Below, piece by piece: positions 41,885 through 48,948 of a stretch of 48,948 nucleotides of DNA. This DNA is from Chloroflexota bacterium (GTDB lineage Bacteria; Chloroflexota; UBA6077; SHYK01). A model generated the notes under the pieces. It searched no databases. It saw nothing but the letters and a program-made list of their open reading frames with translations, and was not told where the DNA came from. The DNA lies in assembly GCA_035652535.1 (NCBI GenBank), contig DASRDP010000102.1:1-48948 (forward strand), in the 5' to 3' direction. A program made the translations under genes and the position numbers. How positions within the stretch are numbered: the first letter of the stretch is position 1; each line of letters begins with the position of its first letter.

Positions 41885-44752
41885 CTACGGTCGATACACA
41901 TCAACGACGATCGGCGGCAGGTTGTGATGTCGCACGAACTCAAAATTGATCGGCTTCATGCATCGTCGAAAGTCGTCTGAGTACGGTGGACCAACTGCCT
42001 GGCACAGTTCTGCTCCGTCCAACCATTGGAGCAGCGCGGCGGGACAAACGCATCCGTTCGTGTAGTACATCACGGTATCCACGGGCTGGGATATGAACTC
42101 GATCGATCGCGAGGCGCGGTTGTCCTTGGTCAGCATTGTAGCCCTGAAACCATTCGCGATCCGGGTCCCTGGCGGCTTGTCTGATGGGAGAGGTTGGAGT
42201 GCAGTACAACCGTGCGGCTCACCGTCTCGCTGGAACGTCAGGAGACCTCTGTTACCGCGACGAAACGGGTCGCGGCCGCTCTCATGGCGCGATGGCTCGC
42301 CGGCGCCGTGGTCGGGAACCTCAGAAGTCCCGCTGCCGCCGACACCACCGCCAGATGGAACTTGCGCAACCGAGAAGGGGACGCGTGACGGCTCCGGCGA
42401 TGGCCCTGCACTCTCAGACCCACTGGCAACGACGGTGCCACCTGCGAGTGCCGTTCGGATCGCCTGCGCGACGGCCGGATTCGGCACCGTTCCCGCAAGC
42501 TTCTGCAGCCTCTTCTCGGCTTTCTCGCTGTCCTTTGAGACCCGGACGTTCATCCTGAAAGCACCCACGGCGGCATCCGGCTCGCCGAGCGCCACGAGCA
42601 CTTGGCCGAGAGTCTCCCACGCCATCGGTCGAGTCGGCGCGACCGCGAGCGTCGACACGATGGCTTCCGCGGCCCCCTGATAGTCCTCCGCGAGCAGACG
42701 CGCGTACGCGAGGTTGTTGAGGACTTCCGGTTCAGCGGGATCGGCTGCGACGCCGTCCCGGAATGTCTTGGTGGCTTCGGCGTACTTGCCCGCTCGTATC
42801 TGGGCGAGCCCTTGATCGTTCAGGGATCGAGCGCGAGACCTGTCGCCACGAGCAGGCTTTGGGACGATCTCCAAAGCGCGCTCGTGGTCCGCGACGCTCC
42901 GGACGTCGCCGGCGGCCGAGAGCTTGACGATCTGCCAGATCGCATCAGCCGCCTTCCCGGCTCCGAGCGGGTTCTTGCCTTCGGTTGCGACGGGCGCCGT
43001 GGTTGGTGCCTGCGCAGAGCCCGACACCGACCACAGCTCTGGTCGGTACGCCGTCCACATCTTCCCAGGGAGCTGCTGATAGGCGGTGACGTTGTCCGAC
43101 GAGAGCTGGAACTTCCGCCGCACCTGCATGGTCCGCTGCGCCATGCCCTCGTCGGGGCCGTGGTCCTTCATGTCCACCACGATCGAGTCCGGTGGCTGGA
43201 TCTCGACGGACTGCAGCTCGATCCGGTCCCCCAAGAAGATCGCGTGCGTGCATCGCGGCGTTCCGAAGGCATCCGAGAAGACATGTATCGTCCAGAACAC
43301 GCCAGTGCCCGCTCCTCCGTCGTACACGGGAGCCACCGCATCGATCTTCCCGTCGCCGTCGAGATCACCGACGGCGACGTGGCCTTCGTCGAGGACGGCT
43401 TCAGGAACGTCGTGTGAATCCGGCGGCTCGCGCGGACCGATGAACTTGCCGTCGGTGAGACGGAAGCCTTCGTCTGCGAATCGCCCCGAGCCGTTCCCGG
43501 CATGAAGCACACAGTGATAGTCGGCGTTCGCGAGCACCTTCCCCGCCGATGCGACGATGTCGTCGCCGGCGGCTCTGGCGCTGTCGGCCGCCATGGTGGC
43601 ACCGGCTATGTCGGCCTGTCGCTGCGCGCTAGCGACTCGCCGATCACGGTTCCGCGTGAATCTCTGTAGTTGGAAGCCACGGGCCGCGATGGTTTGGTTG
43701 ACAGCGATAACGGGTGTCGTCGCTCGGACACCGATCACACCTCGAATGATCGCTTGCGTAGCCTTTGCGTTGATTGCGATCATGTTGATATCAAATCTTT
43801 CACGAGAAACGGGCTCGCCACCCTCCGGCGGGTCCTCGCCCCGAGGGATGAACCAGTCGGGAAGTTCGTTCTGCGACTCTGCGACCACCGTCGCCATGAG
43901 ATTCTCGAACTCTTCCAGACACTGCTTCTGCTGAGCTGCGGCTGCTTCAAGCAACTTTTCCGCGCCGGCTTTCCGTTCTTTCAGGTCATTCGCGGCTCGG
44001 AACGCCACCGATCCGGCATTGCTGAGTTGTTCGAGCATCCGATCGCGTTCAAGCGTTGCCCATGCCCGAAGCGATCCGGATCGCCCCTCATTTTTCATTC
44101 TTGAGGTACCGCGCACAGTGAACTCGTCTGGCCGATTCAACTCCTCGTCAAATGGATCGAACGCGCTCCCTATTGACAGTGACTTCGGGATCTTTCCTCC
44201 GTTGTTATCACGGGCTATCCTTGCGACGGCAGCTCGTTGATCTGCCGATAGAGCACGTATCCCCTTCACGAGAGACGCTGACCATAGATCGAACACGTCG
44301 GCGTCAACCGAACTCCGTTCGAGAGAAAAGTGCCCCCACCATTCGATCGCAAGGGCATGCCAAGCAAGAGCTGCGAGCTGATCATACTCACCGTGCGTCC
44401 GTTTGCCACGCGTTTCGAGGATCGTCGCAAGCAACGAAGCGGCCCACTCATTGCGCGACTCGGCGGCTCTGAACGCCAGGCGTTCGGCTTCGTCTTCGTC
44501 AGCGGGGACGCCGCGACCCTCGCGGTGAATGTTCGCGAGCTTCACGGCTGCCTGTGAATCGCCGTTTGATACCTGCTGTTCAAGCGCCTTTCGGGCGCGG
44601 TCGCAGTAGGTCTTCCAGTCTCCTTCGACCTTTGCGACACAGTCGCGGATGAGATCGTCCACGCTCGGCGGCGATGAGCATGCACCGCTGGACACCATGA
44701 GAGCCATCGAGACGGCCGCAAAGAGGCCACGGTGACCAGCCAACACGCTCAC
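41885..44752 (-). CDS. Large lipoprotein with Sel1, FG-GAP-like and TPR regions
   Basis: About 955 residues from the GTG at 44752 (VSVLAGHRGLFAAVSMALMV), which gives a lipobox VSSGACSS; the frame is open to 44869. The first 200 residues include Sel1-like repeats (AAVKLANIHREGRGVPADED, AERLAFRAAESRNEWAASLL). A helical coiled region with many Ala/Glu follows. Around the middle VAVGDLDGDGKIDAVAPVYD is an FG-GAP/calcium-binding-like blade, preceded by YHCVLHAGNGSG. Then TPR motifs (SLNDQGLAQIRAGKYAEATK, EVLNNLAYARLLAEDYQGAA, WETLGQVLVALGEPDAAVGA). A Ser/Gly/Pro linker leads to a Cys-bearing C-terminus (TNGCVCPAALLQWLDGAELC). A periplasmic or surface scaffold is likely. Confidence 0.85.
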   Translation of the reverse strand: MSVLAGHRGLFAAVSMALMVSSGACSSPPSVDDLIRDCVAKVEGDWKTYCDRARKALEQQVSNGDSQAAVKLANIHREGRGVPADEDEAERLAFRAAESRNEWAASLLATILETRGKRTHGEYDQLAALAWHALAIEWWGHFSLERSSVDADVFDLWSASLVKGIRALSADQRAAVARIARDNNGGKIPKSLSIGSAFDPFDEELNRPDEFTVRGTSRMKNEGRSGSLRAWATLERDRMLEQLSNAGSVAFRAANDLKERKAGAEKLLEAAAAQQKQCLEEFENLMATVVAESQNELPDWFIPRGEDPPEGGEPVSRERFDINMIAINAKATQAIIRGVIGVRATTPVIAVNQTIAARGFQLQRFTRNRDRRVASAQRQADIAGATMAADSARAAGDDIVASAGKVLANADYHCVLHAGNGSGRFADEGFRLTDGKFIGPREPPDSHDVPEAVLDEGHVAVGDLDGDGKIDAVAPVYDGGAGTGVFWTIHVFSDAFGTPRCTHAIFLGDRIELQSVEIQPPDSIVVDMKDHGPDEGMAQRTMQVRRKFQLSSDNVTAYQQLPGKMWTAYRPELWSVSGSAQAPTTAPVATEGKNPLGAGKAADAIWQIVKLSAAGDVRSVADHERALEIVPKPARGDRSRARSLNDQGLAQIRAGKYAEATKTFRDGVAADPAEPEVLNNLAYARLLAEDYQGAAEAIVSTLAVAPTRPMAWETLGQVLVALGEPDAAVGAFRMNVRVSKDSEKAEKRLQKLAGTVPNPAVAQAIRTALAGGTVVASGSESAGPSPEPSRVPFSVAQVPSGGGVGGSGTSEVPDHGAGEPSRHESGRDPFRRGNRGLLTFQRDGEPHGCTALQPLPSDKPPGTRIANGFRATMLTKDNRASRSIEFISQPVDTVMYYTNGCVCPAALLQWLDGAELCQAVGPPYSDDFRRCMKPINFEFVRHHNLPPIVVDVYRP

Positions 44753-44912
44753 GATGATCAAGTGTCCTAGCACGCCCAGTACGCCAGCATGGAAATGCGC
44801 AGGCCAACCACGCGCGCCATCGAAAGGTAGGCGGAACAACCTTATGCGGTTCATCCTGAGCACACTCAACGATCAGGCGACTCGGCATCCTTTGCTTCGC
44901 GAGTGTCGATTG

Positions 44913-45170
44913 TTAAAGATCTTTCAGGATCTCCCGGCGTCTCTCTTTTAATTCGCTATCAGTGATAAGCCCCTGAGCGTGCAAACTTTGAAGCTGGCGG
45001 AGCCGCGACTCTATCGACTCCTTATCCGGTTTCGGCGTCGCTGGTGCTGAGGTGGTGGGTGCCGAATATGTCGGCATCCACTCATCGGGAGCCGTACTTT
45101 TGATTGGTACGACGGTTTGACACCCAGCCGTCAGTGCGACGGCTAACCAGCCACAGTGCAACCGTTTCAC
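44913..45170 (-). CDS. SHOCT-domain lipoprotein (copy 2)
   Basis: An 85-residue paralogue of the gene at 14983. The GTG at 45170 overlaps the preceding stop (GTGA), the same coupling as in copy 1. MKRLHCGWLAVALTAGCQTV carries the lipobox (Cys17). After VPIKSTAPDEWMPTYSAP and a Thr/Pro spacer comes the SHOCT end SRLRQLQSLHAQGLITDSEL. The spacer varies between copies; both ends are conserved. Confidence 0.88.
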   Translation of the reverse strand: MKRLHCGWLAVALTAGCQTVVPIKSTAPDEWMPTYSAPTTSAPATPKPDKESIESRLRQLQSLHAQGLITDSELKERRREILKDL

Positions 45171-45814
45171 TTGGAAGCGTACTGGCTCAAGAGTGGCGTC
45201 AGTTTAGGGACGCATGACTTCAAGAAGTTGTCCATCGCGAGCGCGAGGATACTCCGATATTCCTCTTCCGAGCCCCACCATCCGGTTTGGGTAGCTTCTC
45301 CGGAGCAACTCGTCGAGAAGAGCCGTACTCCGTGTTGATCGATTCCCACTTCTGCGTCGACCCACGCCGTCTGAGCCATGTAGGTATCCACGAAAACTTT
45401 CGTGACCTTACCGACCACTGTTGGAAGCCCACCTGCGGTTTGGGCTGACTCTACTCGCTCCACAGCGAACCCTTCCGCGGTAAGGCCGTTCACGAGGCCA
45501 CCTGACACCCAGAGTACCGGATTCTGAGTACCCTCGATCTTCTTGACGGGCATGCCGTACAGATTTCTCATCTGTCCAATCTCATCGCCGGTGGCATAGT
45601 CAGCAGATCGAGTGTCATCGAAGCGAGCGACAGCAATCCGACCGGCTCCGCCTTTCGCAGGAGACGGACTAACGTCCAAGGTGCCGTAGCCCAAGGGCAC
45701 CTTCATCGGACCGCATCCGCAAACAAGTAGAATCAAGAGAGATGCGACAGTCGCTCGGAAGACAGACCTCGTGTGAGTCGGGAGGGTGCATCGCTCAGAC
45801 GTAGTCAAGTACAT
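45167..45814 (-). CDS. YajG-like lipoprotein (copy 2)
   Basis: A 215-residue paralogue of the gene at 14339, starting MYLTTSERCTLPTHTRSVFR with lipobox LLVCGCGPM. From VPLGYGTLDV on it aligns without gaps to copy 1, including YATGDEIGQMRNLYGMPVKK, the VLWVSGG strand, DTYMAQTAWVDAEVGIDQ and SCSGEATQTGWWG. The N-terminal signal regions differ strongly, so the copies are not a recent duplication. It lies immediately upstream of its SHOCT partner. Probably outer-membrane associated; function unknown. Confidence 0.85.
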   Translation of the reverse strand: MYLTTSERCTLPTHTRSVFRATVASLLILLVCGCGPMKVPLGYGTLDVSPSPAKGGAGRIAVARFDDTRSADYATGDEIGQMRNLYGMPVKKIEGTQNPVLWVSGGLVNGLTAEGFAVERVESAQTAGGLPTVVGKVTKVFVDTYMAQTAWVDAEVGIDQHGVRLFSTSCSGEATQTGWWGSEEEYRSILALAMDNFLKSCVPKLTPLLSQYASK

Positions 45815-45956
45815 GCTTACTCCAGGGTGAGGTTACGAGGTTGCTCGCCATCGCTCGTAGAACAAGAGCACGATGTCAGTCAAGAGATGGTGCGGGAGAA
45901 GTCAAGTCTTGACCTCGGGTCGCGCCGTTAGCCGCCCGACTAGGGCTGTCTCGTGA

Positions 45957-46259
45957 CCTCGGATACGAGTCGCGCGGACCATTGGCTACGCTTGGCAGGA
46001 CCCGCACATCACCGACCGGATCGACTACTACCGCCAACTCGACCTGCGGATTGTCGACGTGAATCCCTCGCGGGCGCCATTCGTCATGGGCGGGCGGCGA
46101 CCTACGGGACGGGGTCTGAGCGGGTTTCGCAACTACGGACGGCTGGAACTCCAGCCGCAGGCGCAAAAAACGGTGCGCTGGATGCTCAACAGCGGCGAAC
46201 TCGCTGCCCGGGTCCGGGACGTACGTGCGGGTCGCGGCAAGGATCTGTTCCAAGAATAG
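45957..46259 (+). pseudogene. SIR2-like domain, C-terminal fragment
   Basis: An open plus frame without a start codon reads RTIGYAWQDPHITDRIDYYR then QLDLRIVDVNPSRAPF, the hallmark end of SIR2-like domains (I-G-Y-S/A-x-x-D-P-H-I ... L-R-I-V-D-V-x-P). It continues helical (VRWMLNSGELAARVRDVRAG) to the stop at 46257-46259. The NAD-binding N-terminal part is missing. SIR2-like domains are frequent effectors in anti-phage systems. It faces the nuclease-like gene tail-to-tail. Confidence 0.55.
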
Positions 46260-46340
46260 CTGGCGTACATTTTCCCCTGCCTAGATCGCATGGCTCGCCA
46301 GAAGGCGGCCGCCGTGATGACGCCGAGGGACGGAGCCAAC

Positions 46341-47397
46341 TCACTCGAAATGACGCGCGTGGACCCAAAAGAGGTCCAGCAGTCGAGACTGTTCGATGAA
46401 CAGAATGCGGATCCCGAGCCTTTCGGCGGTCCGCTCACGGTGCGTCTTGAACTCCGGACTTTCCGCGTCGCACAGCGTCATGATCCAACCCGCGCGCACT
46501 GCCCCGGTTTCGGTAGTACTGGAATGCCTCGTCGATCTGATCGACGGCCGAGAGGTCATGTGCCGCGCCCTCCCAAGCCTTCACTTGGACAAGAAGGAGC
46601 CAGGAGAGGGCCGGCGGCTCCCCGGATCTCGCCACCGGGTCTTCGTAGCTCACCACGAGGTCGGCGCCGTGTTCGGTAGGACCTGCAGTCCACTGCACGT
46701 CCGCGCCCCGGAAGATCGCTTCGAGTAAGCGTTTGCAGGGCTCCTCCAACTCAGCGTTCTGAAAGCTCTGGCGAAGGCGATCAAGAAATACTTCGTGCCA
46801 CTTGTCCCGGACGGCAGCGTCTGCGTCGCTGACGACTCTCGCTAACGCGCCCGCCCGGTCCCACTGGACTGCGCCGACATCGCCGCTCTGTGCAAGTTGC
46901 CACAGTTCGTCGAGGTTCCTGCTGTGATCGGCGAGGGACCAGATGCGGCTGCGAGAGGTCATGCTCCTCCGCAGGGGCGCGGTAACTCTCTCGTCCTGGT
47001 AGGCGAAGAAGGCGCGCTTCGAAGGCGCACTCACGGGAAGGATGTGACCGTAGTCTTCGCCGAGGTCGTTGATGTTCTCTGCTTTGGAAAGTTGAACAGG
47101 TTGATAGTCGTAGGCACCGCTCATTTCGACAAGTACGAATTGTCCGTCGTTCGGAAGATTCGAAAGCAAAAGCCTCGTCCCGACCGCGAATCCGTCATCG
47201 CCTCCAAGCATCCGCCAGTTCTTCCAGGCGGCGATCTCTTCTTCGTCGAGTTGCTCGCCGCGATCGTTGCGGTCGCGGAGCATGCGGAGGTCAAGTCTTG
47301 GTGCGTACCCCCACCCCTGACGGAGACGTCCTTGGCGAAGCTCCCTCAAAACCAGCGGGCGATTCCAGCGATCCGTTCTCATCGCGTAGTATTTCAT
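46341..47397 (-). pseudogene. Mrr-like restriction endonuclease protein with a frameshift
   Basis: Starts MKYYAMRTDRWNRPLVLREL at 47397; the frame is open to 47469. The N-terminal domain (RQGRLRQGWGYAPRLDL, W.NWRML, FAVGTRLLLSNLPNDGQFVL, MSGAYDYQPV) looks like a sensor or PUA/EVE-type domain common in defence nucleases. The C-terminal part is PD-(D/E)XK: LLEAIFRGADVQWTAG, then TEHGADLVVSYEDP and WLLLVQVKAWEGA (E...D...Q-x-K, the Mrr variant). Near 46512 the homologous sequence shifts frame to TETGAVRAGWIMTLCDAESP and ends RLLDLFWVHARHFE at 46341. About 350 residues when repaired. Confidence 0.7.
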
Positions 47398-47790
47398 GTC
47401 AGGTTCTCTCGGTTGTGAGTCCTGCGCCCTCTCCAACCTATCCGGCAACGGGTTGTCCTTGTGGATCATTCCGATTCTGAGCTTACCGACGGATGCCCAT
47501 GACCGATGTCTGCCCAGCCCGAACGCACACCGTCATTTCTACGCGAACGCTGGCGCGACCGGGAGCGGTTCGACGAGCCACGCAACGCCCGTGCGGCGAA
47601 CGGTCGAAGAAGAGCGGCACGCGTTGCGTACTCTCTGGAGCCGGATTGCATCAAACGGAATGTGCCTGCGATGCGTCCGAAATCCCCCGAGCGTTTTCGC
47701 GTACTCCGCGGGTCGATTGCCAGAACGAATCACGCAGCCGCAACGGCGCGTTGCGCCGGAAGGGATCGAGGCTCCGCAATCGAACGTGTC
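47398..47790 (+). other. Stretch without an assignable gene
   Basis: A plus-strand ATG at 47506 opens MSAQPERTPSFLRERWRDRE, which looks weakly coding for about 50 residues, but another frame (EEERHALRTLWSRIASNGMC) looks coding just after it. One frameshifted small gene is possible. No start signal, domain or neighbour supports it. Confidence 0.3.
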
Positions 47791-48116
47791 TTACGGCTTC
47801 ACAGCCTCGAAATTAGTCCAGTACTCCGTCGTCTCCCCTGCGGCCGGATCTTGAGCGCGCCAGACAACAACGCCGTCTCGACAATGAAAACCGGCTGATC
47901 CGCCTTCAGCTTGATGCATTCGCCGGTCATCAACGCGAGCATGAGCCCCTTTTGAAACGCTTCCTTGTCGCCAGTCGCTGCGTAGTGAACCAGTTTCTTG
48001 AATTGGTCCCAGTCCTGACAACCGATGTATCCGTCTCCATTCACCTTCCGTGGCCTTTGCGCCCAGACCGGTGCAGCAAGACCAATGATAAACATCAGAG
48101 CTACGAGAGTTTTCAT
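47791..48116 (-). pseudogene. Small secreted protein, frameshift near the C-terminus
   Basis: The ATG at 48116 opens MKTLVALMFIIGLAAPVWAQ, a signal peptide. The mature part reads GYIGCQDWDQFKKLVHYAAT, then GDKEAFQKGLMLALMTGECI and VFIVETALLSGALKIRP. The remainder is in the neighbouring frame: AGETTEYWTNFEAVKP ending at 47791. This shape (Cys-Q-x-W ... G-E-C ... V-x-I-x-E) is typical of small exported proteins of about 110 residues found near lipoproteins. Only about 20 residues are affected, so the indel may be an assembly error. Confidence 0.65.
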
Positions 48117-48329
48117 CGCTCACCTGCACGGTCTCTTAGGCTGGGCCGTTGTGGTCGGGAATGCTCCCAGCCTTGCTAGCCCGTCGGTGTCATTTGGTCA
48201 AACAGAAAGAGTGGCACTTGTGACTATGGCGGTCGCACACCGCTGGCGGCAGGCTGAGAACCGAGGCGACTGTCGGACTAGATGTGAGCGGCGGCGTTCG
48301 GCGTTACCTTCGTCTGCGCCCGGGGTTTT

Positions 48330-48374
48330 CGGTACCCGGGTTCCTCAGCCCATTCCGGAGGAGCCCGGGTACCG
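48330..48374. repeat. 17-bp near-perfect inverted repeat
   Basis: CGGTACCCGGGTTCCTC and GAGGAGCCCGGGTACCG are inverted repeats with one G-T mismatch and an 11-base loop (AGCCCATTCCG). No T-run follows on either strand, so it is not a standard terminator. It lies in a gene-poor stretch (48117-48467). It may be a mobile palindromic repeat, a protein-binding site or an RNA structure. Confidence 0.75.
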
Positions 48375-48467
48375 CTTTCGATCGCACCACGCCGCGTCCG
48401 GCAGCTTCGAGCGGTTCGATCAACGACGACGTTTTTGAATCGGCAGGGTCTTCGGCCACCACGGCTA

Positions 48468-48625
48468 GCCCATCATCAGCGCCTCCCCACCGCTTTCGTC
48501 TGCGGGCGGCACGCCTAGAAGCAAGTCAGCCCAGTCGCTCCTCTGGCAACGTTTCGATCTCCGGTGCGACGTCGCGCAGCACCCGAGTCGTCTCGCTTCA
48601 TCAGCTCGCGGAGCAAGGCGCTACC
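48468..48625 (-). pseudogene. Decayed relative of the small helical gene at 27013
   Basis: On the minus strand RVLRDVAPEIETLPEERL is followed, after a one-base frame change at the TGA, by ADLLLGVPPADESGGEALMM and a stop. The intact gene at 27013 has RLLRDVAQRIEELPREKL then PDVLLRLPLDQL at the same spacing. This copy lies just downstream of the gene ending at 48661, as 27013 lies inside its operon, so it may mark a second, eroded operon of that type. Confidence 0.5.
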
Positions 48626-48660
48626 ACGGGCGGGCGCGGTCTCCTCGGAGCCCACCGCGG

Positions 48661-48948
48661 TCAGTGAATGATGACCGGCGGAGGGGTCGTCACGAACACG
48701 TTCGTCTGGGGTGGTGGCGGGGGAACTTCGCCGTGGGTCTGCGGACCTCCGATCCCTGTCCACCCGACCGCGACCAGTTTATCCTCGATGAAAACGTACG
48801 GAGTTAACTCATCGTCGGTAAGCCTGCCATCCGCGACCCAACCGGATCGAAAGTAGTAGATTTCTACGGGCTTCCCTTCGGTATTTACGAACTTCTCCGG
48901 CGGCCGCTTGAGGTCGGCAGAAAGTCCCGCCTGGCTCGGTCCGAGGAT
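48661..48948 (-). CDS. C-terminal part of a gene cut by the window edge
   Basis: The frame enters from the right edge in phase and runs 95 residues to the stop at 48661. It reads ADLKRPPEKFVNTEGKPVEI, then YYFRSGWVADGRLTDDELTP, YVFIEDKLVAVGWTGIGG and a Pro-rich tail ending FVTTPPPVIIH. The segment G-K-x-V-E-I-Y-Y-F-R-x-G ... D-D-E-L-T-P-Y-V-F-I-x-x-K-L-V-A-x-G-W is typical of small exported lipoproteins with a SmpA/BamE-like or DUF-type fold. The start and any signal peptide lie outside the window. Confidence 0.75.
   Translation of the reverse strand: MLGPSQAGLSADLKRPPEKFVNTEGKPVEIYYFRSGWVADGRLTDDELTPYVFIEDKLVAVGWTGIGGPQTHGEVPPPPPQTNVFVTTPPPVIIH

Noticed and set aside
42602-43417. Plus-strand frame of 271 residues
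   Set aside because: Antisense shadow of the Sel1/FG-GAP/TPR lipoprotein, which has clear domains.
1-48948. CRISPR arrays, rRNA, riboswitches or a replication origin
   Set aside because: No regularly spaced direct repeats, rRNA motifs or iteron/DnaA-box clusters were noticed on reading; tandem repeats seen are protein-level NHL, HAF and Thr-Pro repeats.

Overview
High-GC bacterial DNA dominated by small secreted proteins and lipoproteins. Several carry Thr-Pro linkers, Cys-rich CGDG...GEECDG repeats or NHL propellers. There is no ribosomal or other core-metabolism marker. The linker style and Cys-rich modules suggest an environmental lineage of the former Deltaproteobacteria (Binatota/Desulfobacterota/Myxococcota-like). 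This is inference from protein style, not from a phylogenetic marker. The window looks like an accessory region: many genes are orphans, many are decayed or broken by one frameshift, and relics of IS5- and IS3-family elements are scattered through it.

Layout. 0-9.1 kb: a lipoprotein, a Cys-rich secreted protein, a response-regulator stub, a frameshifted HAF-type lipoprotein, a secreted protein, an NHL-repeat protein and a broken LigD-type DNA ligase. 9.2-13.5 kb: a minus-strand operon (Thr-Pro protein, secreted HNH protein, voltage-sensor K+ channel), then secreted proteins including an orphan VasI-like one. 14.3-15.2 kb: a coupled lipoprotein pair (YajG-like plus SHOCT) whose paralogous pair lies inverted at 44.9-45.8 kb. 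16.2-16.8 kb: IS5 relic. 17.3-19.6 kb: a large NHL protein. 19.8-25.4 kb: a PD-(D/E)XK-like protein with a coupled membrane gene, four membrane proteins and a rearranged tRNA-His-like sequence. 25.7-27.6 kb: a tightly coupled five-gene operon of small, mostly secreted proteins.

The most interesting locus is 28.0-33.2 kb. It is a three-gene overlapping operon encoding a CHAT (caspase-like) protease, a roughly 1000-residue nSTAND-type P-loop NTPase with a transmembrane segment and a propeller-like C-terminus, and a 370-residue protein I do not recognise. CHAT plus STAND combinations are known as predicted NTP-dependent conflict systems; here the third component may be the undescribed part. Downstream are an IS5 relic, two paralogous coiled-coil/winged-helix proteins with a near-identical upstream leader (34.6 and 41.2 kb), a decayed duplicate of the HNH/K+ channel gene pair (36.9 kb), an unrecognised 480-residue protein (37.1 kb), a truncated IS3 copy, a large Sel1/FG-GAP/TPR lipoprotein (41.9-44.8 kb), a SIR2-like fragment facing an Mrr-like nuclease with a frameshift, and a gene cut by the right edge.

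Limits. Family calls come from motifs read by eye. Frameshifts may be real decay or assembly indels; I cannot separate these without reads.
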